64,000 bases of DNA from Actinopolymorpha sp. NPDC004070 (GTDB taxonomy: Bacteria > Actinomycetota > Actinomycetes > Propionibacteriales > Actinopolymorphaceae): the NCBI RefSeq assembly GCF_040610475.1, contig NZ_JBEXMJ010000002.1, positions 465,541-529,540 on the forward strand, read 5' to 3'. The notes beneath the pieces are model-generated. The model did not search any database and was not told the DNA's origin. It saw only the letters and a list, made by a program, of their open reading frames with translations. A program made the position numbers and the translations under genes. Each line of letters begins with the position of its first letter. The first letter of the stretch is position 1. This document shows positions 41,861-50,488 of this stretch, one piece after another.

Positions 41861-44062
41861 ATGTCGCGCCGGGTGTCGTTCGCCGCCGCCGTCGTGTGGA
41901 TGCTCGCCGCGTTGCCGGTGGCCGCGACGGCGCTGGCGGGCGCGCCGGATCGGGCGGACGCCGACCAGGGTGAGCGCGCGGGTCCCGCACGGCCTGTGGT
42001 GCTGGTCGGGATCGGCGGGCTGACCGCCGGTGACGTCTCGCCCGCCCGCACCCCCTCGCTGGCCGCACTGGTCGGTCGCGGCTCGCCCGGCGTCCTCGTG
42101 CCGCGTTCGGTGCGCACGCACACCTGCCCACTGGACGGTTGGCTCACCGTGTCCGCGGGCGAGCGCGCGGCCGGACCTTCGACGTGCGGTCCGCTGCCGC
42201 GGGTGGTGCCGGTCCCCGGAGGCGCCGGCACGTACGCGGTGCACGGCTGGGGTCGCCTGGTGGCCGCTCAGGCGGGCACCGGCTACGGCGCCGAACCGGG
42301 CCGGCTGGCCGAACACCTCGCCCGGGCGGGCACCTGTGCCACCGCCGTCGGACCGGGCGCCGCGGTCGCGCTGGCCGACCGGAGCGGCACGGTGGCGCGC
42401 TACCTTCCGTCGTTCGGCCGTACGGCGGCACCCACCGCCGACTGCCCCCTGACCGTCGTCGACGCGGGTGCCCTTCCCCGCGGCGCCGGACGTGCCGCCG
42501 CCGTGGCGGCGGTGGACGCGCTGGTCGCGAAGGCGGTGACGACCTCCGGCCCGACCGCGACCGTGCTGGCCGCCGGGCTGTCCGACGAGTCCACGGGCAG
42601 CGGTACGTCCCTGCGGGTGGCCGCCGCTGCCGGAGCAGGGTTCGAGGGGAGCTGGCTCACCAGCGGCGGGACCCGGCGCGAGGCGTTGGTGCAGCTCACC
42701 GACCTGACCCCGACCCTCACCGAGCTGCTCGGCACCGGCACCGACGAGGTCTTCGACGGCGGCCGCTGGCGCGCCACCGGCGACCGGCCGGTCGGCCGAT
42801 CCGCAGGCGCCGCCGCCACGGCCCGCACCCTGGACCGGCTGCGGACGTTCGACACCACCAACCGCGTGGTGGGCACCTACGGGTTCTGGTTCTTCACCGT
42901 GCTGGTCCTCCTGCAGGCACTGGCGTACGGGCTCGCACTGCTGGTCGCCGCCCGCACCCGGCGGGCGGCGTGGCGCCGGCGCGTGGGCCGGCTGGTGTCG
43001 GCGGCCGGGCTGGTCTGCGGCGCCGCCCCGATCGCGGCGGTGCTCGCCGGGCTGGTGCCCTGGGCGGCTTCGCCGCTCCCGGTGTGGTCGCTCGTCCTGT
43101 CCGTCGCCGCGTTCACGGCCGTGCTGGCCACGTTGGCCGGCCGCACACCGTACGACCCGCCCTGGGCGGGGCCGACCATGCTCGCCCTGGTCACCGCCGT
43201 CGTGCTCGGCGCCGACGTGATGACCGGCTCGCATCTGCAGGGCGGCAACCTCGTGACGCCCGGCGACCTGCCACTGGTCGGCGGGCGCTACTTCGGCTTC
43301 GGCAACGTCGCGTTCGCGATCTTCGCCACCGCGGCCCTGCTCGCCGCCGGCGGCCTGGCCGCCCGCCCGGCCGAACGCCACCACCGTCGCCGGGCCGCGC
43401 TCGTCGTCCTGACGATCGGGTTCGCCGCGGTAGTGCTGGACGGCTGGCCGAGCTGGGGTGCGGATTTCGGCGGCGTCCTCGCGCTGGTGCCCGGAGTGCT
43501 GGTGCTCGCGGCCAACGTCGGCGGGGTCCGGCTGACCGTACGCCGGGTCGTCCTCGTCGCGGTCGCGACCGTGGCTGCGGTGAGCGCGATCTCGGTCGCG
43601 GACTGGCTGCGGCCGCCGGAGAGCAGGTCGCACCTCGGCACCTTCGTCCAGCGGCTGGTCGAGGGGCAGGGCGGTCCGGTGATCGCCCGCAAGGCCGAGG
43701 CGGCGCTGGCCAGCCTGACCTACGGCGGCCCACTAGGCTGGCTGACCCTGCTGGCGTACGTCGGGGTCGGTGTGTTCCTCCTGCACCCGCGCGGCGTGGG
43801 CACGAGGGTGCTCACCACCACCTGCCGCCGCTGGCCCACGGCGCGGCCGACCCTGCGCGCGGTCTGGCTCACCGGACTGCTCGGTTTCGCGCTGAACGAC
43901 TCCGGGGTGGCGGTGCTCGCGGCGGTCCTGATGACCGGCGTGCCCCTCGTCGTGGTCGCCGGCGTCCGGTCCGCACCGGACGTGTCGCGCCGCCCGCTGT
44001 CTACTCGTCCGGTGCCTGAGCCTGCGCCTGTGGCCCGGGCCGAGTCGCCGCTGGCTCGGTGA
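41861..44062 (+). CDS. Large exported/membrane protein with alkaline-phosphatase-superfamily-like N-terminus
   Basis: 733 residues: signal-anchor (residues 5-27), an extracytoplasmic domain to about 330, and about 10 membrane helices. The outer domain follows an alkaline-phosphatase-superfamily outline: PVVLVGIGGLTAGDVSPARTPSLAALVGRG at its start (metal-binding region in active members, but with G-I-G instead of D-x-x) and VLAAGLSDE then LTDLTPTLTELLG near its end. The metal ligands are not all recognisable, so it may be non-catalytic. In the helix part, GGRYFGFGNVAFAIFA is notable. This looks like a conserved actinobacterial envelope protein of unknown function. It converges with the nitroreductase-fold gene (62-bp overlap). 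Confidence 0.65.
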   Translation: MSRRVSFAAAVVWMLAALPVAATALAGAPDRADADQGERAGPARPVVLVGIGGLTAGDVSPARTPSLAALVGRGSPGVLVPRSVRTHTCPLDGWLTVSAGERAAGPSTCGPLPRVVPVPGGAGTYAVHGWGRLVAAQAGTGYGAEPGRLAEHLARAGTCATAVGPGAAVALADRSGTVARYLPSFGRTAAPTADCPLTVVDAGALPRGAGRAAAVAAVDALVAKAVTTSGPTATVLAAGLSDESTGSGTSLRVAAAAGAGFEGSWLTSGGTRREALVQLTDLTPTLTELLGTGTDEVFDGGRWRATGDRPVGRSAGAAATARTLDRLRTFDTTNRVVGTYGFWFFTVLVLLQALAYGLALLVAARTRRAAWRRRVGRLVSAAGLVCGAAPIAAVLAGLVPWAASPLPVWSLVLSVAAFTAVLATLAGRTPYDPPWAGPTMLALVTAVVLGADVMTGSHLQGGNLVTPGDLPLVGGRYFGFGNVAFAIFATAALLAAGGLAARPAERHHRRRAALVVLTIGFAAVVLDGWPSWGADFGGVLALVPGVLVLAANVGGVRLTVRRVVLVAVATVAAVSAISVADWLRPPESRSHLGTFVQRLVEGQGGPVIARKAEAALASLTYGGPLGWLTLLAYVGVGVFLLHPRGVGTRVLTTTCRRWPTARPTLRAVWLTGLLGFALNDSGVAVLAAVLMTGVPLVVVAGVRSAPDVSRRPLSTRPVPEPAPVARAESPLAR

Positions 44063-44411
44063 ACTCCAGCTCGATCATCGGCGAGGTTCGCACGAGCTCC
44101 TCGAGGTCGGCCTGCTCGCGGTACCACCCGGTCCGCGGGTCGGTGAACACCCGGCGCCGGGCCAGCGGATCGGTGACCGGCAGGGCGAGCGCCGGCAGAT
44201 CGCGGCCGTCGACGTGGACGGTGACGTGTGGGTCCGCGAGGACGTTCGCGTACCAGTGCCGAGGGCCCGGCGTCCCGGTGATGACGAACCTGCCGTCCAC
44301 GTGGAACCACCAGATCTCCACCCGCAGCGGCCGCCCGCTGCGGCGTCCTGTCGTGGTGAGGTCGACGGTCAACCGGTCGGCGAGCTCGGCGTGGGTGGCG
44401 CGGTCGGTCAT
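44001..44411 (-). CDS. F420/deazaflavin-type nitroreductase-family (Ddn-like) protein
   Basis: 136 residues, split-beta-barrel fold. The pattern LTTTGRRSGRPLRVEIWWFHVDGRFVITG, followed by HWYANVLADPHVTVHVDGRDLPALA, is the Ddn/nitroreductase family signature (T-x-G-R-K/R-S-G, N-x-x-x-P). Members use F420H2 to reduce quinones or nitro compounds, though some bind other flavins. ATG 44411 is preferred because TACGGT lies 8 nt upstream; the TTG at 44450 has no signal. The C-terminal Gln/Ala/Pro tail overlaps the end of the upstream membrane protein gene. Confidence 0.8.
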   Translation of the reverse strand: MTDRATHAELADRLTVDLTTTGRRSGRPLRVEIWWFHVDGRFVITGTPGPRHWYANVLADPHVTVHVDGRDLPALALPVTDPLARRRVFTDPRTGWYREQADLEELVRTSPMIELEFTEPAATRPGPQAQAQAPDE

Positions 44412-44517
44412 GGCCTGAGACCGTACGACCTCAACCGCGGACCAGGTCAACGGCGCGGTCCCGCTCCTTGGAGCCGGTCACAACACAGAACGCCTGTGCC
44501 TTGGTACGCGTCACGGG

Positions 44518-45420
44518 TCAGGCCTCGGTCACCGTGTCCCGGGTGGCGAGGGCCGCGGTGAGGGACCGGGCGGCCTGTCCGGCGCGGGCGCCGTACCCCC
44601 CACCGAACGCGGCCGCGTGGGTGAGCAGCGGATGGAGCTGGTGCAGCGCGACCCGGTCGCGCCAGCCGTCGGCCAGCGGGAACACCTCGTCGTACGCGGC
44701 GACCAGCCGGTCCAGGTGCGGCGTACCGAACAACGCCAGCATCGCCAGGTCGGTCTCCCGGTGCCCGCCGTGCGCGGCCGGGTCGACCAGCCGCGGCTCG
44801 CCGTCCAGCGCCCAGACGATGTTGCCCGACCACAGGTCGCCGTGGATCCGCGCGGGCGGCTCGGGCGGACCGGCGTGGTCGTCGATGTGGTCCAGGACCG
44901 CGCAGATGGCGTTCGCGTCGTCGGCCTGCAGCCGGCCTCGGTTGAACGCGGTCCGGAGGTACGGCTCGACGCGGTTGCGGGCGTAGAACGCGGCCCAGGT
45001 GTCGGCCGGCTCGTTCGGCTGCGGCAGCGCGCCGATGTAGCCGTCCGCCTGTCCGCCGAACGACGCGGCGCCGCTGCGGTGGGTGGCCGCGAGCGCCTGG
45101 CCGAGTTGCTCGGCCGCCTCCGGCGTGGGCCGCCCCGCCTCCAGCCACTCCAGGACGAGGCACTCCTGGCCGACGCCGAGCACCGCGGGGATGGCGGCCG
45201 CGCCCTCCCCGGCGGAGGCCAGCCATGCGAGGTGGGCGGCCTCGGTCGGGAAGAAGTCGTCGGGTGCGCCTGGCCGTGCCTTGACGAAGACGCTGCGGCC
45301 GTCGCCGAGCCGGGCGCGGGTGGCGACGCAGACGTCGCCGCCGGCCACGGGGTTGGTCGCCACGACCGCGGTGCCGAGGAGCTCCTCGATGTGCTGAGCG
45401 ATGCTTGCCTGCCGAGCCAT
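44518..45420 (-). CDS. Fructosamine kinase family protein
   Basis: 300 residues, protein-kinase-like fold. The catalytic loop is HGDLWSGN, followed by LVDPAAHGGHRETDLAML as the metal-binding segment; FVKARPGAPDDFFPTEAAHLAWL holds the nucleotide-binding Lys and Glu. This combination defines the fructosamine-3-kinase family (deglycation of proteins; some act on ribulosamines). ATG 45420 is 6 nt after a TACTAT hexamer and has no ribosome-binding site, so it is probably leaderless. A dyad at 45429-45449 overlaps that promoter. It follows the LMW phosphatase gene by 62 bp; a ribulosamine/tyrosine-phosphatase pair (LMW-PTP plus FN3K) is a known association. Confidence 0.88.
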   Translation of the reverse strand: MARQASIAQHIEELLGTAVVATNPVAGGDVCVATRARLGDGRSVFVKARPGAPDDFFPTEAAHLAWLASAGEGAAAIPAVLGVGQECLVLEWLEAGRPTPEAAEQLGQALAATHRSGAASFGGQADGYIGALPQPNEPADTWAAFYARNRVEPYLRTAFNRGRLQADDANAICAVLDHIDDHAGPPEPPARIHGDLWSGNIVWALDGEPRLVDPAAHGGHRETDLAMLALFGTPHLDRLVAAYDEVFPLADGWRDRVALHQLHPLLTHAAAFGGGYGARAGQAARSLTAALATRDTVTEA

Positions 45421-45428
45421 TGCCCGAT

Positions 45429-45449
45429 AGTAAGACCTTGGCTCTTACT
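45429..45449. promoter_or_regulatory. Dyad overlapping the fructosamine kinase promoter
   Basis: AGTAAGA-CCTTGGC-TCTTACT, perfect 7-bp arms with 7-bp centre, overlapping the -10-like TACTAT 6 nt before the kinase ATG. Its position argues for repression. The gap to the LMW phosphatase gene holds nothing else. Confidence 0.55.
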
Positions 45450-45482
45450 TTGCGTAGGCGGGCGATGTCGATCTGGTGACGA

Positions 45483-45995
45483 TCAGTCCGCAGGTGCGAG
45501 CAGCGAGCCGAGTTCGGCGACCAGACCGGCGGCCGCCTCCTCGACCATCTCGAGCACCTTGTCGAACGCCTCGCCGCTCGCCGTGTAGGGGTCGGGGATT
45601 TCGTTGACGTTCCGTCCGAACCAGCCGAACAGCCCCACCCGGTGCCGGTCGCCGGGCCCGGCGAGGCGGCGCAGGCCGTCGAGGTTGGCGTCGTCCATGC
45701 CGAGCACCAGGTCGCGGCCGGCGAACCAGTCGCGGTCGAACTGCTGTGCCCGGTGCGCGGACACCTCGTCCGCGTCGTACCCCGAGGCGACCAGTACACG
45801 GGCCGAACGCGGGTCCATTCCCTCGCCGACGTGCCAGCCACCGAGGCCGGCGCTGTCCACCCGGACCGCGGTGAGCCCGGCTTCGGCGAGCTGCTGCCGT
45901 ACGACCACCGCCGCGATCGGTGACCGGCAGATGTTGCCCAGGCAGACCAGGCTCAGGTGGTACGCGGACGGATCGCGGGGCGGAGGTAGCTGCAC
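45483..45995 (-). CDS. Low-molecular-weight protein-tyrosine-phosphatase
   Basis: 170 residues. The P-loop is C18-LGNIC-R24-SP (CX5R) and the general acid Asp is in IPDPYTASG near the C-terminus. It dephosphorylates phosphotyrosine or small phosphates; in many bacteria LMW-PTPs are next to fructosamine kinases, where they are thought to remove phosphate from ribulosamine 5-phosphate adducts before the kinase acts. The two genes here are in the same order on one strand, supporting a joint deglycation role. ATG start, weak ribosome-binding site. Confidence 0.9.
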   Translation of the reverse strand: MQLPPPRDPSAYHLSLVCLGNICRSPIAAVVVRQQLAEAGLTAVRVDSAGLGGWHVGEGMDPRSARVLVASGYDADEVSAHRAQQFDRDWFAGRDLVLGMDDANLDGLRRLAGPGDRHRVGLFGWFGRNVNEIPDPYTASGEAFDKVLEMVEEAAAGLVAELGSLLAPAD

Positions 45996-46078
45996 GGTCC
46001 CAGGATGCCGACCGGCCCGGCCGCCCGTGGGTACGGGGTCGGCCGGGCCGGTCGGTCGTGCCGTACGTCAGGCGTACG

Positions 46079-47044
46079 TCAGTCGTCCTCGTCCTCTTCT
46101 GCCACCCCGTCCGCGTCGCCGCGCGGCTGGTCCTCGCCGAGGATCCGGTAGATCTTCGACCGGGCCTCGTACAGCGTGTCGACGATCCGGGCGAGCTGGT
46201 TCTCGTCGGCGACCTGGGCGCCCTGCATCGCGGCGGCCGCCAGGCCCATCCCGGCGTTGCGCAGCTCGTGCCACGGCGAGTCGGCCGGCTCGGCGAACTC
46301 CTCCCACGGCGCCTGACCCTCGCGGGTGGCCACGTGCTCGCGGCCGGCGTCGGTCAGGGCGTAGGACCGCTTCCCGCCCTCCTCGGTGGAGCTGACCAGG
46401 CCCTCGTCCTCCAGCAACTGCAGCGTGGGGTAGATCGAGCCCGCACTGGGGCGCCAGGCGCCGCCGCTGCGTTCGGCGAGTTCCCGGATCATCTCGTAGC
46501 CGTGCATCGGCCGGCCGGTGTCGGCGAGCAGGTGGAGGATTCCGGACCGGACGTCACCGCGACGCGCCCGCGGGCCACGGCCGGGACCGAAGGGCGGGCC
46601 CCAGCCGCCGCGACCCCAGCCGCCGGGGCCACCCGGGCCGCCGAAGCCGAAGCCGCCGAATCCTCCGGGGCCGCCGCCAGGACCGAAGCCGCCGGGGCCG
46701 AAGCCCCCGCCACGCCCGCGTCCGCCGCCACGTCCCCGTCCGCCACGTCCGCGACCTCCGCCGCGGCCTTCGTGTTCTCCGTGTTCTCCATGCGCTCCGT
46801 GGAAGTGGCCGCGGAGGTGTTCCGCCGGGTCGCCCGGGACGTCGTACTCGCCGGCGTCTGCGAACTCACCGCCCGGGTGGTGTGGGCCCGGCGGTTCGAA
46901 ACCGGTGGCCCCGAACGTCTGGGGGCCGAAGCCAGGGCCCGCCGGGCCGCAAGCCCGTCGGGCGGCGGCTGCCCGCAGCGCGGCCGCGGCCACCGGCACG
47001 GCGTAGGGAAGTGCCCGGGCGAAAGGTGGGGTGTGCCGAGTCAT
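46079..47044 (-). CDS. PadR-family transcriptional regulator with long Gly/Arg-rich N-terminus
   Basis: 321 residues. Residues from about 168 form a PadR winged helix: ARRGDVRSGILHLLADTGRPMHGYEMIREL, GSIYPTLQLLEDEGLV, KRSYALTDAGRE. A C-terminal helical dimerisation region and an acidic tail (AEEDEDD) follow. The first 160 residues are low complexity: a His/Glu stretch and then an RGG-type run of Gly, Arg, Pro and Phe, unusual in a regulator and able to promote nucleic-acid binding or condensation. ATG 47044 follows GGAGAG; the longer frame would start inside the promoter. A palindrome and tandem repeats upstream may be its own operator. Confidence 0.82.
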   Translation of the reverse strand: MTRHTPPFARALPYAVPVAAAALRAAAARRACGPAGPGFGPQTFGATGFEPPGPHHPGGEFADAGEYDVPGDPAEHLRGHFHGAHGEHGEHEGRGGGRGRGGRGRGGGRGRGGGFGPGGFGPGGGPGGFGGFGFGGPGGPGGWGRGGWGPPFGPGRGPRARRGDVRSGILHLLADTGRPMHGYEMIRELAERSGGAWRPSAGSIYPTLQLLEDEGLVSSTEEGGKRSYALTDAGREHVATREGQAPWEEFAEPADSPWHELRNAGMGLAAAAMQGAQVADENQLARIVDTLYEARSKIYRILGEDQPRGDADGVAEEDEDD

Positions 47045-47097
47045 GTGATCTCTCCTCAGGTGTGGCGACGTGTCGCCGACTGTCGTTCGATGGTTCA

Positions 47098-47156
47098 CGA
47101 TATATCGCCGATACGACGCCGACAAGCCCTGAGTGACGCCGACATGCCCTGAGTGA
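47098..47156. promoter_or_regulatory. padR upstream region: CGATATATCG palindrome and 20-bp tandem repeat
   Basis: CGATATATCG (47098-47107) is a perfect 10-bp palindrome, AT-rich for this genome. Immediately beyond it, CGCCGACAAGCCCTGAGTGA is repeated in tandem (47117-47136 and 47137-47156) with one A/T difference. Both lie 54-112 bp before the PadR start and may be the autoregulatory site. No gene is seen from 47157 to 47254. Confidence 0.55.
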
Positions 47157-47254
47157 AGAAATCCGGACCGCCAGCAGGGGCCGCGACGATCAGACGGGAG
47201 ACGTCGTCGACCACGACCGAGCCGGAGGCGACGATCGCGCGGGGTTCCGGCCGG

Positions 47255-47956
47255 TCAGGAATCCTCGACGCGGGGACGCCGGAAGCCCGGATGTCCGGCC
47301 GGGAGCGAGCGCCGCAGCACCCACGCGCTCACCGCGACACACGCCGCGACCAGCGGCCAGGTGAGCGCGGCCCGGGCGGCCGCGAGGGCGAGCACCGCGT
47401 CGGCGGCGTACAGCGCGCCGAAGACACTCACCCGTACGGCGTACTGACCGACCCACACCCAGGAGGCCGCGCGGTACGCCTTCAACAGGTCGGGGTCACG
47501 TCGCCAGCGCCCGCGCTGCCGGAGCGCGGCACCCACGACGATGCCGAGCAGCGGCCGGCGAACCGCGATGCTGACGATCCAGGCCAGCCCGCTGGCGGCG
47601 TTGGTGGCGAGCTGGACCAGGAAGAAGTCGGCGGCCCGGCCGGTACGGAGTACGACCACGGCGGCGACCGCGACCCCGAGCAGCCCGAGCAGGACGGCGC
47701 GCGGGCGGGCACCACGCGACCACCGAAACGCCGCCACCGCGACCCCGACCGCCAGCGCGGCGGCGACGCCCCATCCCACCGAGTTGCCGGTGAGCAGCCA
47801 GCCGGCCACGAACGCCACCGGCGGCAGCGCGGCGTCGACGGAGGCCTCCCAGCCGCCGAGCACGTCGGCCAGCGAGTCCGAATCGTCGGAATGGTGGGTG
47901 TCGCCCTGGTCTACCTCGTCTGCCCGCACGTCCCTGGCGTCCCTGTCTGCCCGCAC
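47255..47956 (-). CDS. DUF3159 membrane protein
   Basis: 233 residues: an acidic 30-residue head, then about six hydrophobic segments (from [13 protein letters not shown] to [15 protein letters not shown]) and an Arg-rich tail. The middle segment [32 protein letters not shown], with the following [17 protein letters not shown], matches the DUF3159 family found across actinobacteria. Function unknown; it is often near translation or transport genes in other genomes. GTG start. Divergent from the HisC-like gene. Confidence 0.8.
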   Translation of the reverse strand: MRADRDARDVRADEVDQGDTHHSDDSDSLADVLGGWEASVDAALPPVAFVAGWLLTGNSVGWGVAAALAVGVAVAAFRWSRGARPRAVLLGLLGVAVAAVVVLRTGRAADFFLVQLATNAASGLAWIVSIAVRRPLLGIVVGAALRQRGRWRRDPDLLKAYRAASWVWVGQYAVRVSVFGALYAADAVLALAAARAALTWPLVAACVAVSAWVLRRSLPAGHPGFRRPRVEDS

Positions 47957-48075
47957 GTCACCAAGCGTGCCTGATGACCAGGCAATTGGAGCCCGCCGGT
48001 ACCGATGCGAACCGCTTCGTCCCGGACCAGGATCCGGGCGCCGCGGCCCGTCCGGCAGACCCTATGGTGAGGACT

Positions 48076-49167
48076 ATGACCGACCCGTCGACCGGACCTC
48101 GCCTGCGCAAAGCCCTCCAGGGCATCCCGTCGTACAAGCCGGGCCGCCCGGCAGCGGCGGCCACCGACCGGCCGACGTACAAACTGTCCAGCAACGAGAA
48201 CCCGTTCCCGCCGCTGCCCGCTCTCACCGAGGCCGCGCACGAGGCCAGCCGGGTGATGAACCGCTACCCCGACCTCGCCTGCGGCCGGTTGGTCGGCGCG
48301 CTGTCGGACCGGCTCGACGTCCCGCCGAGCCACTTCGCCACGGGCACGGGTTCGGTGGCGCTCCTCTACCACCTGCTCCAGGCGACCTGCGAGCCCGGCG
48401 ATGAGGTGATCTACGCCTGGCGTTCCTTCGAGGCGTACCCGATCGCGGCGCAGGTCGCCGGCGCCACCAGGATCGAGGTGCCGCTGACCACCGGTGCGCG
48501 GCACGACCTTCCCGCGATGGCCGCCGCGATCACCGACCGGACCCGCGTCGTGATCGTCTGTACGCCGAACAACCCGACCGGCCCGGTGGTCACGCACCAG
48601 GAGCTGGCCGACTTCTGCGCCCAGGTCCCGCGCGACGTGCTGATCGTGGTCGACGAGGCCTACCTGCAGTTCGTCCGCGACCCGGAGGCGGCCGACGGGT
48701 TGGCGTTGTACCGCGAGTACCCGAACGTCTGCGTGCTTCGGACCTTCTCCAAGGCGTACTGCCTGGCCAACTTCCGGGTCGGGTTCGCGATCGCGCACGA
48801 CCCGGTGGCCGAGGCGCTGCGGGTGTGCACCCCGCCGTTCGCGGTCTCCAGCGTCGCGGAGGAGGCGGCCCTGGCGGCGCTGGCCTGCGAGAACGAACTC
48901 CTGGAGCAGGTCGAGGTGCTGGTCAAGGAGCGCACCCGGGTGGCCGAGGGGCTGCGCGCGCTCGGTTTCGACGTACCCACCACCGAGGCCAACTTCAGCT
49001 GGCTCCCGCTCGGCGCCGACACGCAGGCGTTCGCCCGGGCGTGTGAGGAAGGTGGCGTCGTGGTCCGGCCGTTCGGCGACGAGGGGTGCCGGGTGAGCGT
49101 CGGCGAACCCGCCGCCAACGACCTTTTCCTGGAACTCGCCGGCCGCTGGGCGTCCCGAGCCAACTGA
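48076..49167 (+). CDS. HisC-type (histidinol-phosphate-like) aminotransferase
   Basis: 363 residues, fold-type I PLP enzyme. The PLP lysine is K226 in [15 protein letters not shown]. Other markers: [14 protein letters not shown] at the N-terminus, [24 protein letters not shown] and [16 protein letters not shown]. It belongs to the HisC/aromatic aminotransferase (PatA-like) group; with no his genes around, it may act on aromatic amino acids or be a second HisC. ATG 48076 is chosen (GGTGAGG 3-4 nt upstream); earlier ATG 48064 is possible. Confidence 0.85.
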   Translation: MTDPSTGPRLRKALQGIPSYKPGRPAAAATDRPTYKLSSNENPFPPLPALTEAAHEASRVMNRYPDLACGRLVGALSDRLDVPPSHFATGTGSVALLYHLLQATCEPGDEVIYAWRSFEAYPIAAQVAGATRIEVPLTTGARHDLPAMAAAITDRTRVVIVCTPNNPTGPVVTHQELADFCAQVPRDVLIVVDEAYLQFVRDPEAADGLALYREYPNVCVLRTFSKAYCLANFRVGFAIAHDPVAEALRVCTPPFAVSSVAEEAALAALACENELLEQVEVLVKERTRVAEGLRALGFDVPTTEANFSWLPLGADTQAFARACEEGGVVVRPFGDEGCRVSVGEPAANDLFLELAGRWASRAN

Positions 49168-49248
49168 CTGCCCGAGCCGGCCGACCGCGCCCGCCTGCCC
49201 CGACCACTGCGTGCGAGTGTGGGCGCCGCAGGTGGGTAGGCGGAGGTC

Positions 49249-50382
49249 ATGGGGGACGTCGCGGCGGACCTGTGCGGGCTGACCCGTGACCATGGCGGGC
49301 CCGCACTGCGGGTGACCGCGCTCGTCCGTGATCGGCAGCACCGGGTCCTGCTGCTCCGACGTTCCGACCAGGCACCGCGGCCCGGCACCTGGGAGCCCGT
49401 CGTCGCCGACGTACCGGCCGGCGCGACCGTTGGTGAGGCCCTCCGCCACGCGGTCGGCCGGGCGACCGGCTGGACCGTCCGCGCGGTCGAGCCGATCCTC
49501 GAACCGCTCCGCGGGCCGATCGGCGGCCCGATCGCCGGGCCGGCGCCGAACGGCTCAGGTCGTACGGGCCGGCCGGTCCGCCGCGAGCTCCGCTTCCTGG
49601 TCACCGCGGCAGACCCCGCCGCTGGGTCCGCGGCGGACCCCGCCGCTGGGCCCGACCTCGCGCACACCGACCACGACGCGTTCACCTGGGCCGGACTCGG
49701 CGACACCGCATGGGTGCGGTCGCCGGAGCTCGTGGCCGAACCCGGCCTGGCCGAGACGGTGGTGAAGGCCGCGCGTACCCGGCTGACCCGGAGGCTGCGG
49801 CTGGAGCCGATCGGTCCCGAACACGGGATGGACCTGTGGCGCCTGCACGCCAGTCCGGAGGTGGCGGGCTGGCTCGGCGGCGCGTGGACGCAGGAGTCCG
49901 CCCGGCGAAGCGTGCTGCGCCTGCGGGCCGGTTGGGACGCGGTGGGGTTCGGCACGTGGGCCGCCTACGACCGTGCCGACGGCGAACTCGTCGGCCGTGG
50001 CGGAGTCTCTCCGTACACCCTCGACGGCCGTTCGACGCACGAGATCGGGTGGACGGTACGCCCGGATCACTGGGGCCGCGGGTACGCCACCGAAATCGGT
50101 GCGGCCGGACTGCTGCTCGCCTTCACCGAGCTCGGGGCCCGGGAAGTGGTCGCCTTCACGTTGCCGCACAACACGCGTTCACGTGCGGTGATGGACCGGT
50201 TGGGGATGCGCTTCGCCCGTGAGGTCCCGCACGCCGGGACCAGTCACGTGCTGTATGTCGTACGTCCGGCGGCAGTGACACTGCCTGGCCAGATGCGGCC
50301 AGAAGTCCAACCGGGGTTGGCGGTCTCCCCCGGGCGTCTCGGTTTCTCCGGTGCGAGCGGTTGTTCGAACCCATTATCCTGA
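49249..50382 (+). CDS. Nudix-like plus GNAT acetyltransferase fusion
   Basis: 377 residues, two domains. Residues 1-175 have a Nudix outline (LRVTALVRDRQHRVLLLRRSD, GTWEPVVADVPAGATVGEAL) but the REUXEE part of the Nudix box is replaced by LRHAVGRATGW, so metal-dependent hydrolysis is unlikely. Residues 183-345 are a RimJ/RimL-type GNAT domain (LRLEPIGPEHGMDLWRLHASPEV, HEIGWTVRPDHWGRGYATEIG, VAFTLPHNTRSRAVMDRLGM). The Nudix part is interrupted by a repeated Ala/Asp/Pro linker. The acceptor of acetylation is unknown. ATG or nearby GTG start; no strong ribosome-binding site. Confidence 0.8.
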   Translation: MGDVAADLCGLTRDHGGPALRVTALVRDRQHRVLLLRRSDQAPRPGTWEPVVADVPAGATVGEALRHAVGRATGWTVRAVEPILEPLRGPIGGPIAGPAPNGSGRTGRPVRRELRFLVTAADPAAGSAADPAAGPDLAHTDHDAFTWAGLGDTAWVRSPELVAEPGLAETVVKAARTRLTRRLRLEPIGPEHGMDLWRLHASPEVAGWLGGAWTQESARRSVLRLRAGWDAVGFGTWAAYDRADGELVGRGGVSPYTLDGRSTHEIGWTVRPDHWGRGYATEIGAAGLLLAFTELGAREVVAFTLPHNTRSRAVMDRLGMRFAREVPHAGTSHVLYVVRPAAVTLPGQMRPEVQPGLAVSPGRLGFSGASGCSNPLS

Positions 50383-50488
50383 GGAGGTCTCAGTTTCAGC
50401 TTCCGCCGGATCGCCCGTGGAGGGGCGGCGTTCGCGACCGGCGATCCTTCTTCCGAAACGCACTCGGTGAGGAGTGGCCTGCCCGACA

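Noticed and set aside
50355..50368. GTTCGAAC palindrome taken as an SOS box or tRNA T-loop
   Set aside because: The spacing does not fit TCGAAC-N4-GTTCGA, and no cloverleaf can be drawn around it; it lies within the end of the Nudix-GNAT gene.
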